Below, piece after piece: positions 1 to 6,247 of a stretch of 64,000 bases of DNA. Position 1 is the stretch's first letter. The number at the start of each line of letters is the position of its first letter. The translations under genes and the position numbers were made by a program. The notes under the pieces were generated by a model. That model was not told the DNA's origin, searched no databases, and saw nothing but the letters and a program-made list of their open reading frames with translations. Source of the DNA: Oscillospiraceae bacterium (lineage in GTDB: Bacteria; Bacillota; Clostridia; UMGS1840; HGM11507); assembly GCA_015068525.1 (NCBI GenBank), contig SVKJ01000001.1, forward strand, positions 103,423 through 167,422. Reading direction: 5' to 3'.

Positions 1-26
1 AACAGTGTATGTGTTAAAAGGTGCAT
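1..26 (-). CDS. Start of an unidentified divergent gene (partial)
   Basis: A minus-strand ATG at 26-24 lies 7 nt downstream of a GGAGG on the same strand (34-38). Eight codons (M-H-L-L-T-H-T-L) remain before the window edge, too few to name the product. A promoter in the right place (56-84) supports a real gene. Confidence 0.5.
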
Positions 27-55
27 ATAAAAACCTCCGTAATAAATCACATTAT

Positions 56-84
56 ATTATATCATAGTATTATGTGATTTTCAA
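56..84 (-). promoter_or_regulatory. Promoter for the minus-strand gene at the left edge
   Basis: On the minus strand, TTGAAA (84-79) and TATAAT (61-56) are separated by 17 nt, a near-consensus sigma-A promoter. On the plus strand a TATAAT at 111-116 is a possible -10 for the phosphatase gene, but its -35 is poor. Confidence 0.55.
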
Positions 85-139
85 ATCTTTTTTATATTTT
101 AAAAGTTTGTTATAATTAAAAAAAGAAAGGAGAGTTATT

Positions 140-586
140 ATGATTAAAGTACTTTTTGTTTGTCATGGAAATATTTGCAGAAGTCCTATGGCTGAATTTA
201 TATTTAAGGACCTTGTAAAAGAAGATGACAAGGAATTTCATATAGAATCGCGTGCAACCAGCAGAGAAGAGATTGGCAACCCTGTTTATCCTCCTGCAAA
301 AAGAAAATTAAAAGAATATGGCATTTTATGTGATGGAAAGGTTGCAAAGCAAATAACAAAAGAGGACTATGAAAAATTTGATTATATAATATGTATGGAT
401 AATAACAACTTAAGAAATATAAGATATGTTGTTGGAGAGGATACTTATAACAAAATTTCTCTTTTAATGGAATGGACAGGCGAGAAAAAAGAGGTTAGTG
501 ACCCTTGGTACACGGGGGATTTTGAAACGGCATACCGTGATATATTAAAAGGCTGTAAGGCCGTCAGAGATAAACTATATACATAA
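140..586 (+). CDS. Low-molecular-weight protein tyrosine phosphatase
   Basis: A 148-residue cytoplasmic phosphatase that removes phosphate from protein tyrosine through a cysteinyl-phosphate intermediate. The N-terminus carries the P-loop C-x5-R signature (CHGNICRS, Cys8 and Arg14). Near residue 120 the DPWYTG segment supplies the general-acid aspartate and the conserved Tyr. Length is normal for the family (about 140-160). The ATG is preceded by AAGGAGAG at good spacing. It stands alone and is convergent with nagB, sharing a bidirectional terminator. In firmicutes such enzymes often oppose bacterial tyrosine kinases or arginine kinase McsB, but no kinase gene is nearby, so the substrate is unknown. 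Confidence 0.9.
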   Translation: MIKVLFVCHGNICRSPMAEFIFKDLVKEDDKEFHIESRATSREEIGNPVYPPAKRKLKEYGILCDGKVAKQITKEDYEKFDYIICMDNNNLRNIRYVVGEDTYNKISLLMEWTGEKKEVSDPWYTGDFETAYRDILKGCKAVRDKLYT

Positions 587-624
587 AAAACGCACCAAAA
601 AGGAAAACTTTTTGGTGCGTTTTA
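584..624. terminator. Bidirectional terminator between phosphatase and nagB
   Basis: A perfect 13-bp stem (590-602 with 608-620) closes a GAAAA loop and is flanked by an A-run on the left and a T-run on the right, so it can terminate both convergent genes. Confidence 0.85.
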
Positions 625-657
625 AAGTTTGTTTACTTTTTTAAAAAATTCTTAAAA

Positions 658-1410
658 TTATAGTAAACTTGAACTGTCAGCATCAAGATAGATATTAACA
701 TCTTTTGATAATCTCATAATTGATGCAGGGCATTTTTCAGTGATTTCGCCATAAACTGTATTTTTAACTGCTTGTGCTTTTGTTGGAGCAGGAACTATAC
801 AAATGTGGCAGTCAACATTTTTAAGTGTTGGAACTGTAAGTGTTAAAGCGTGAGTAGGAACTTCGTCAATGTGGTTAAAGCATCCGTCATTAACTTGTTG
901 CTGACGGCAAACATTGTCAAGTTCAACTATTTTAACCATTTTAGGATCATCAAAGAATGCAACGTGTGGGTCATTGAAAGCAATGTGACCGTTTTCGCCG
1001 ATACCTAAGCAAACGATATCTGTTGGATTTTCTTTAAGTAACTGAGAATATCTTTCACATTCTTTTTCAGGATCTTCTGCATTACCATTTAGGTAATTAA
1101 CAGATTTGAATGGTGCTTTTCCAAAAAGTCTGTCTTTTAAGAACTGACCAAATCCCTGAGGAGCACCTTCAGGTAAACCGATATATTCATCCATGTGGAA
1201 AGCATTGATTCTTGTAAAATCAATTTCTTTACAGTTAAGTAAACTTTCTAAAAATTCATTTTGTGATGGAGCAGCAGCGAAAATCATATTGATTTCGTCT
1301 TTCTTTGAAAGAAGTTCAATGATTTTTGCTTTGCAGTCTTCAGCAGCTGCAAGACCCATTTCTTTTCTTGTTTTATAAGCGTTAACTTTAAAACTTGTTT
1401 TTTCTAACAT
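658..1410 (-). CDS. nagB: Glucosamine-6-phosphate deaminase
   Basis: A 250-residue NagB-family enzyme that converts glucosamine 6-phosphate to fructose 6-phosphate and ammonia, letting amino sugars enter glycolysis. Family signatures are DEYIGL (active-site Asp) and GIGENGHIAFNDP (catalytic Asp/His loop). I place the start at the ATG at 1410. An upstream in-frame ATG at 1425 overlaps the ribosome binding site itself (GGAGGA, 7 nt before 1410), so it is unlikely to be used. The gene is monocistronic, with its own promoter and a shared terminator. A divergent member of the same family, such as 6-phosphogluconolactonase, is possible but less likely given the GENGHIAF motif. Confidence 0.88.
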   Translation of the reverse strand: MLEKTSFKVNAYKTRKEMGLAAAEDCKAKIIELLSKKDEINMIFAAAPSQNEFLESLLNCKEIDFTRINAFHMDEYIGLPEGAPQGFGQFLKDRLFGKAPFKSVNYLNGNAEDPEKECERYSQLLKENPTDIVCLGIGENGHIAFNDPHVAFFDDPKMVKIVELDNVCRQQQVNDGCFNHIDEVPTHALTLTVPTLKNVDCHICIVPAPTKAQAVKNTVYGEITEKCPASIMRLSKDVNIYLDADSSSLL

Positions 1411-1444
1411 TTTAAATTCCTCCATATTAATTTTTACTTATTTA

Positions 1445-1473
1445 ATGATAACATCATTGACACATTTTGTCAA
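1445..1473 (-). promoter_or_regulatory. nagB promoter
   Basis: On the minus strand, TTGACA (1473-1468), a 17-nt spacer and TATCAT (1450-1445) form a strong sigma-A promoter about 35 nt upstream of the nagB start. Confidence 0.7.
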
Positions 1474-1649
1474 ACCAAAATAATCAAAAATCATAAAAAG
1501 AATACTTTATAATAATATTTGCCTGTTAAAATGAAAGATTAAACATTTTATGAAAACTGTTTGTTAATATTATATAATAATGAAATTAAAAACAAAAAAT
1601 AAAGTTATTAAAATATATTGATAATTTTTAAAAAAAATATTATAAAACA

Positions 1650-1676
1650 GTAGGGGAGGGGTTCCATCCCCTCCCG
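1650..1676. repeat. Dispersed G-rich palindromic repeat, copy 1
   Basis: GGGGAGGGG and CCCCTCCC arms enclose TTCCAT, followed by a short T-run. Closely similar units occur at 50229-50255 and 59132-59158, so this is a dispersed repeat family. The intergenic stretch 1474-1650 is plain AT-rich sequence with nothing recognisable. Confidence 0.8.
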
Positions 1677-1697
1677 AAAATTTTTATTACAAAACGG

Positions 1698-1734
1698 AAT
1701 GGACGCAAAAGGGACAGACCCCATTGCGTCCATT
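1698..1734. terminator. Hairpin, probable terminator after the fic remnant
   Basis: An 11-bp stem (AATGGACGCAA at 1698-1708 with its complement at 1724-1734) surrounds a loop containing GGGACAGACCCC. The same GGGACAGACCC core, in the opposite orientation, forms the apex of the terminator at 38004-38045. Confidence 0.55.
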
Positions 1735-1791
1735 TTGATTTTTGCTGCAGTTATTATGAAGTACAACAAGTTATTAAAAATTCTTATAATC

Positions 1792-2670
1792 TCACAATTC
1801 TTCTGTTTTAAAAGCCGCATAGCCTTCATAGTTATAACTGTTATCTATACCTTTCATATACAGTTCGCGGTCATTTATCTTATCAGTCAAAGCATTTTTT
1901 AAGATATATTTGATTTCAATGTCTTTTATCGGACTTCGCTCCATAGCAAGCAGATAGTCCTCTTTTGAAACCTTGCTCCAGTCAATAACTTTTCCAAGTT
2001 CTTTTTTTAGCATAAGGTCAAGCCATATTCTCGTGCTTCTGCCGTTGCCTTCTCTGAATGGATGTGCAATGTTCATTTCGACATATTTCTCAATTATTTC
2101 ATCAAATGTTCCCTGCGACATATTACTGATGTGTTCCAATGCGCTTTCAAGATACATTGCTGGTGCAAAGCGAAAACCACCCTTTGCAATGTTAACATCT
2201 CTTATTTTGCCTGCAAAGTCATAAATCTCATCGAATAAATATTTATGAATAAAAGCAAGGGCAGAAAATTCACCTGCGTACAGTCCGTCAAGCAAACCTA
2301 TAGCCGTCGGAGAGCTATCCGAACCCGCCTCTAACCCTTAAAAATCGGCTTTTTCGTTGTTGTCGATTCCGATATACCTCGTATTATCGAAATCTTCCGC
2401 CTAGAAAAATCTCAATTTTAAAGCGTTAGAGGTTCGAAGAATTTTCAAATTAGGAAATTTTTCGATAGAATGAGGCAAAAGGTGCAGGGAATATGCAATA
2501 TTTTCAAAACTTTTAACGATATTATATCAAAAATTTACAATTTAAAAACGAGTTTGGATAACTTTCCGAAGGCTATTGTAAAGTTCGATAGCTTTTTTCT
2601 TGCTGATTTTTTCTTCGAAACGAGCAAGTTCGACAGACTCTGTTATGTTGAGTTTATTTTCTAAAGCCAC
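1792..2670 (-). pseudogene. fic (AMP-transferase family), split by an inserted element
   Basis: Two pieces of one Fic gene lie either side of an inserted element. The 5' piece starts at GTG 2670 behind GGAGG and gives about 31 residues (beginning ALENKLNIT), typical of the N-terminus of small Fic proteins. The 3' piece (2299-1792) resumes with LLDGLYAGEF and includes the intact active-site motif HPFREGNGRSTR. Joined, they would make about 200 residues, the usual length. Fic enzymes transfer AMP or another nucleotide group to target proteins and are often toxin components. The insertion adds stops, so no full-length product is expected. The TTG at 2295 could only give an N-terminally shortened protein and has no clear ribosome binding site. 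Confidence 0.85.
2300..2576. mobile_element. MITE-like element inserted in fic
   Basis: About 277 bp bounded by imperfect terminal inverted repeats of about 27 bp with about five mismatches. The left end reads ATAGCCGTCGGAGAGCTATC; the right end, read on the minus strand, begins ATAGCCTTCGG. It has no transposase gene. The right part (about 2492-2576) is nearly repeated at 59177-59261. Its ends coincide exactly with the break in the fic reading frame. A clear target-site duplication is not visible. Confidence 0.75.
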
Positions 2671-2691
2671 AATAAACCTCCACCAATTATA

Positions 2692-3054
2692 TTATATTTT
2701 AAGAAAGTTCTTGATTTTTAAAAGTGTATCGTCACTTATAACATGTTCTATTTTACATGCTTCTTTTGCAGCAACATCTTCCGAAACACCGATATGGACT
2801 AAAAGTTTTGATAAAATAGTATGCCTTTCAAATATTTTATTTGCAACATCTTTTCCAAGTTCGGTAAGAGTAAGAGAACCGTCTTCTGCCATTATTACAT
2901 ACCCGCCGTTTTTCAAAAGCCCAACTGCTCTTGATACACTAGGCTTTGAGTAGTTCATATATTCTGCAACATCGATGCTTCTTACAATGTTTTTTTCTTT
3001 AGATAAAATGTATATTGTTTCAAGATACATTTCGGCAGATTCCTGTAATTGCAT
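2692..3054 (-). CDS. DtxR/IdeR-type iron-dependent repressor
   Basis: A 120-residue DtxR-family regulator with an N-terminal winged helix (about 1-60) and a dimerisation/metal domain (about 65-120). It lacks the C-terminal SH3-like domain of long members. The metal ligands follow DtxR rather than MntR: Met9 in AEMYLETIY, His78, and the C-x2-EH cluster Cys100, Glu103, His104. This points to Fe(II) rather than Mn(II) sensing. The ATG is 8 nt after AAGGAG. It is divergent from feoA-feoB, whose control region holds TTAG-type palindromes, so it is the obvious candidate to repress iron uptake when iron is plentiful. That regulatory link is inference. Confidence 0.85.
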   Translation of the reverse strand: MQLQESAEMYLETIYILSKEKNIVRSIDVAEYMNYSKPSVSRAVGLLKNGGYVIMAEDGSLTLTELGKDVANKIFERHTILSKLLVHIGVSEDVAAKEACKIEHVISDDTLLKIKNFLKI

Positions 3055-3087
3055 AAACTTTTCTCCTTTTTCCTATATTTTATATTT

Positions 3088-3116
3088 ATTTTATCACAGA
3101 TAATGATTTTTTTCAA
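3088..3116 (-). promoter_or_regulatory. Promoter of the DtxR-like gene
   Basis: Minus-strand TTGAAA (3116-3111), 17-nt spacer, TAAAAT (3093-3088), about 35 nt upstream of the start codon. Confidence 0.6.
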
Positions 3117-3153
3117 GTAAAAGAAAAATAGGAATTTTTTTACTTAAAAATTA

Positions 3154-3182
3154 TTGACAAATAAGATAAGTTATGTTATCAT
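3154..3182 (+). promoter_or_regulatory. feoAB promoter
   Basis: TTGACA (3154-3159), 17-nt spacer and TATCAT (3177-3182), followed immediately by two palindromes where a repressor would block transcription. Confidence 0.75.
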
Positions 3183-3191
3183 AATTATTGG

Positions 3192-3205
3192 TTAGCATAT
3201 GCTAA
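3192..3205. promoter_or_regulatory. Putative iron-repressor operator 1
   Basis: A perfect 14-bp palindrome, TTAGCATATGCTAA, just downstream of the -10. The TTAG half-site resembles the DtxR/IdeR box family. Confidence 0.65.
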
Positions 3206-3225
3206 TTGATTTTTTTGAAAACGAG

Positions 3226-3239
3226 TTAGCAGTGGCTAA
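3226..3239. promoter_or_regulatory. Putative iron-repressor operator 2
   Basis: TTAGC-agtg-GCTAA, the same half-sites as operator 1 with a 4-nt centre, spaced 34 bp from it centre to centre. Confidence 0.6.
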
Positions 3240-3263
3240 TTAAATAAAAGGCAGGCGATATTA

Positions 3264-3476
3264 ATGAATTTAAAAAATGCAGAGATTGGAAAAGAATACA
3301 TAATAAAATCTATTGAAACTTTTGACGAGGAACTTAATTCATTCTTGTTTTCTTTAGGGTGTTACAGTGGCGAACCTGTTACTGTTATATCACATCTTAA
3401 AGGAGGGTGTATTGTTTCTATTAAAGATGGAAGATATCATATAGATAACCCGTTGGCAGAAGCTATAAAAATATAG
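3264..3476 (+). CDS. feoA: FeoA ferrous-iron transport accessory protein
   Basis: A 70-residue SH3-like cytoplasmic protein that supports the FeoB permease. The sequence shows the FeoA pattern of a hydrophobic beta-rich core, a GCYSGEPV turn and a C-terminal IKDGRYHID strand. Length is typical (70-80). The ATG follows GGCAGG at about 8 nt. It is the first gene of feoA-feoB-small Feo protein, with 45 nt before feoB. That gap contains a third TTAG palindrome. Confidence 0.9.
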   Translation: MNLKNAEIGKEYIIKSIETFDEELNSFLFSLGCYSGEPVTVISHLKGGCIVSIKDGRYHIDNPLAEAIKI

Positions 3477-3480
3477 TATG

Positions 3481-3494
3481 TTAGTAGGTACTAA
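3481..3494. promoter_or_regulatory. Third TTAG palindrome, between feoA and feoB
   Basis: TTAGTA-gg-TACTAA (one more G/C pair extends it at 3480 and 3495) lies between the feoA stop and the feoB ribosome binding site. It resembles the two operators upstream of feoA, but there is no obvious promoter here, so its role is uncertain. Confidence 0.45.
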
Positions 3495-3521
3495 CCATAA
3501 TATAATAAAGGAGAAGAAAAA

Positions 3522-5504
3522 ATGAGAATTGCTTTAGCAGGTAATCCCAACAGTGGAAAAACTACAATGTTTAATGCACTCACAGGTGCTAATGAAAAAG
3601 TAGGGAACTGGGCAGGGGTTACGGTTGACATAAAGGAACACACTTTAAGGAAAGAATTTTATGACGGGAAAGAAGAAATTATCATAGTTGACTTGCCCGG
3701 AGCGTATTCTATGTCACCTTTTACATCGGAAGAAAGTATAACAAGTTCTTTTATAAAAAATGAAAAACCTGATGTTTTAATAAATATTGTTGACGGAACT
3801 AATTTAAGCCGTAGTTTGTTTTTTACAACTCAGCTTTTAGAACTTGGTATTCCTGTTGTTGTTGCAATTAATAAAACTGATATAAATGAAAAGAAACAAA
3901 CAAAAATTGACATAGGAACTTTATCTTTTACATTAGGTTGTCCTGTTGTGGAAACTGTATCCACATCTTCTGACGGACTAAAAGAAGTTATAAAAAAAGC
4001 AGTTTTTCAAATTGGAAAAGGGCAAGACGCTCCGTTTATGCAAAATGATATTGATATTAAAGATAAAAAGTCATCCGAAATGGCAGACAGAAAAAGATTC
4101 AGCTTTGTTAACAGTATTGTCAGAAACGTTGAGCAACGAAAAATTTTAACAAAAGAATTAAATTATCAGGATAAAATAGATGCATTTCTTACTAACAAGT
4201 GGCTTGGAATTCCTATATTTGCTTTTATAATGTTTCTTGTTTTTGATATATCTCAATCCTCATTCGGTCCGTTCTTAGCAGATACTTTAGTTGCGTGGAT
4301 AGAAATGTTTCAGGAATGGGTTGGAGGGATTTTTTCTGATATTAATCCACTTTTATACGCAATTTTAGTTGACGGTATTATTGGCGGTGTAGGTGCTGTT
4401 GTAGGTTTCCTTCCTCTTGTAATGGTAATGTATTTCCTTATCGCACTGCTTGAAGATTGCGGATATATGGCAAGAGTTTCAGTAGTACTTGACCCTATAT
4501 TTAAAAAAGTAGGTTTATCGGGTAAATCTGTTATTCCCTTTGTTATAGGAACAGGTTGTGCAATTCCGGGAGTTATGGCTTGTCGTACCATAAGAGATGA
4601 AAGGGAAAGGCGGGCAACAGCAATGCTGGCGCCATTTATGCCATGCGGTGCAAAACTACCTGTTATAGCACTTTTTGCAGGTGTGTTTTTTGATGACGCG
4701 TCTTGGGTAGGTACTTTAATGTACTTTGCAGGTATTGTAATTATTTTTATTGGCGCACTTCTTGTTAATAAAATTACAGGTAATAAGGCAAGGAAATCAT
4801 ACTTTATAATTGAACTTCCCGAGTATAAAATGCCAAGTATAAAAAGAGCATTTTTGTCTATGTGTTCACGTGGTTGGGCTTATATTGTAAAAGCAGGTAC
4901 TGTTATCCTTATATGTAATACTGCTGTTCAGATTATGCAATCATTTAATTTGAACTTTGAACTTATAGAAGAAGGTATGGAATCAACTTCAATTCTTGCT
5001 AAGGTTGCATCTCCTTTTGCTGTTTTACTTATTCCTTTGGGATTTGGTGTATGGCAAATGGCTGCTGCGGCAATTACAGGATTTATCGCAAAAGAAAATG
5101 TTGTTGGTACACTTGCAGTGTGCTATGGCGTAACTAATTTTATAGATGTTGAAGAACTTGCACTTACAAGCGGTTCTTTAGAGGTTGCAGGAATTTTTGC
5201 TCTTACAAAATCGGCAGCGTTAGCATGTTTAATGTTTAATTTATTTACTCCTCCTTGTTTTGCTGCAATCGGAGCAATGAATTCTGAAATGAAAAGTGCT
5301 AAATGGTTATGGGGCGGAATTTCACTCCAGATTGCAACAGGTTACATAGTATCATATCTGGTATATCAGATAGGCTCTCTTATTGAAACAGGAACAGTTG
5401 GCAATGGATTTATCGGAGGACTTATTGCTGTTTTGTGTATGATAGGTATTATCATTTATCTTTGTGTAAAAGCAGATAATAATCTTAAAAAACAAAAGGT
5501 ATAA
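3522..5504 (+). CDS. feoB: FeoB ferrous iron transporter
   Basis: A 660-residue inner-membrane Fe(II) permease with a soluble G domain. The N-terminal GTPase has G1 GNPNSGKTT (about residue 7), G3 DLPG and G4 NKTD. A helical linker follows, then the transmembrane region from about residue 225, including the two gate domains (GTGCAIPG and the later CGAKLPVIALF segment). It ends with further membrane helices. Length is near the shorter end for clostridial FeoB. AAAGGAG precedes the ATG. It belongs to the feoA-feoB operon under the presumed DtxR-like repressor. Confidence 0.95.
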   Translation: MRIALAGNPNSGKTTMFNALTGANEKVGNWAGVTVDIKEHTLRKEFYDGKEEIIIVDLPGAYSMSPFTSEESITSSFIKNEKPDVLINIVDGTNLSRSLFFTTQLLELGIPVVVAINKTDINEKKQTKIDIGTLSFTLGCPVVETVSTSSDGLKEVIKKAVFQIGKGQDAPFMQNDIDIKDKKSSEMADRKRFSFVNSIVRNVEQRKILTKELNYQDKIDAFLTNKWLGIPIFAFIMFLVFDISQSSFGPFLADTLVAWIEMFQEWVGGIFSDINPLLYAILVDGIIGGVGAVVGFLPLVMVMYFLIALLEDCGYMARVSVVLDPIFKKVGLSGKSVIPFVIGTGCAIPGVMACRTIRDERERRATAMLAPFMPCGAKLPVIALFAGVFFDDASWVGTLMYFAGIVIIFIGALLVNKITGNKARKSYFIIELPEYKMPSIKRAFLSMCSRGWAYIVKAGTVILICNTAVQIMQSFNLNFELIEEGMESTSILAKVASPFAVLLIPLGFGVWQMAAAAITGFIAKENVVGTLAVCYGVTNFIDVEELALTSGSLEVAGIFALTKSAALACLMFNLFTPPCFAAIGAMNSEMKSAKWLWGGISLQIATGYIVSYLVYQIGSLIETGTVGNGFIGGLIAVLCMIGIIIYLCVKADNNLKKQKV

Positions 5505-5508
5505 ACTT

Positions 5509-5658
5509 ATGGAAAACTTAATTGTGATTTTAATATTAGTATGTATAGTTGGTTTGGCACTAAGATACATATATAAATCCAAAAAGCAGGGGGCTAAATG
5601 TATTGGCTGCCCGTATGCTAAAGAATGCAGTAAGAAATCCTGCGGCGAGGATTCTTAA
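5509..5658 (+). CDS. FeoB-associated Cys-rich membrane peptide
   Basis: A 49-residue protein starting 5 nt after the feoB stop, with AAAGGT as ribosome binding site. One N-terminal membrane helix (about 4-22) is followed by a basic stretch and four cysteines spaced C-x2-C-x5-C-x4-C (Cys31, 34, 40, 45). This layout and position match the short FeoB-associated Cys-rich family commonly found after feoB in firmicutes. It may help metal handling at the permease, but its function is unproven. Confidence 0.85.
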   Translation: MENLIVILILVCIVGLALRYIYKSKKQGAKCIGCPYAKECSKKSCGEDS

Positions 5659-5734
5659 AAAATAATATTATTGTAAATTAACACGTGTGCTTTTACAAAA
5701 TTATTGTTGCTATAGTGAAAAATATTTTTATCTA

Positions 5735-5763
5735 TTGACTTTAATTTAATAATGTGTTAAGTT
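5735..5763 (+). promoter_or_regulatory. Possible promoter of the B12 operon
   Basis: A TTGACT at 5735-5740 is a good -35. The matching -10 (around 5758-5763, TAAGTT) is weak. It lies just upstream of the riboswitch. No strong terminator is visible after the feo genes (5659-5734). Confidence 0.35.
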
Positions 5764-5794
5764 ATTTAATGTAAAAATTTAATATATTCACACA

Positions 5795-6005
5795 AAGTGT
5801 TGATTATGTCGCAAAAAAAAGGCATAATCAGTGTAAAGGGAATGGGGTGAGAATCCCCTGCGGTTAAACTGTCGGTGTGTGCATCGAAGTTTTTATATCC
5901 GTTATCGAAAGATAGTCATTGGGAAACTGAGAAGGCAGGATATAAAAATGTGGGCTTTTTTGCCTATATGGTGCGAGTCACAAGACCTGCTTTGGTATTG
6001 TTCCG
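5795..6005 (+). ncRNA. Cobalamin (B12) riboswitch
   Basis: Conserved blocks of the adenosylcobalamin riboswitch appear in order. AAAGGGAA..GGTGAGAAT with an ACTGT block is at about 5834-5872. A GTCATTGGGAAACTG..AAGGC block lies at 5914-5936. The diagnostic AGTCA..AGACCTGC segment is at 5975-5990. Long complementary arms (TTTTTATATCC and GGATATAAAAA, 5890-5900 and 5938-5948) flank the middle block. It precedes an intrinsic terminator and a surface protein/ECF transporter operon, so high cobalamin should switch the operon off. Exact ends are approximate. The small open frame across it (5879-6061) is not a gene. Confidence 0.9.
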
Positions 6006-6114
6006 TAAGTGCCAATTGGCATAGGAATGGTGTTTTCAGATTGAGATTTAAATATATTTAGGGGATTTATCCTATATTCTTATCTGAATTGTGATTCATC
6101 ACAGAAAAACTCAG

Positions 6115-6157
6115 CTGTGGTAATTTTTTTAAAAAGAAAAATTGCCGCAGTTTTTTT
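6115..6157 (+). terminator. Riboswitch-controlled intrinsic terminator
   Basis: A 14-bp stem with two G-U pairs (CTGTGGTAATTTTT with AAAAATTGCCGCAG) followed by seven T. It lies 110 nt after the riboswitch core and 90 nt before the first gene, as expected of transcription attenuation. Confidence 0.85.
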
Positions 6158-6247
6158 GTTGCCTGCGGTAAGCAAATCGGAGGTGAGAAACACAATAAAA
6201 CAACTTATTTTAAAATTGAGTTTTTTAGATGAAAGGATTGAATCAAA

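Noticed and set aside
2470..2664. A plus-strand open frame near the fic gene
   Set aside because: It spans the inserted repeat element and reads antisense through the fic 5' piece, and has no coding character.
5879..6061. A 60-codon open frame in the B12 operon leader
   Set aside because: It lies entirely across the conserved cobalamin riboswitch and has no ribosome binding site.
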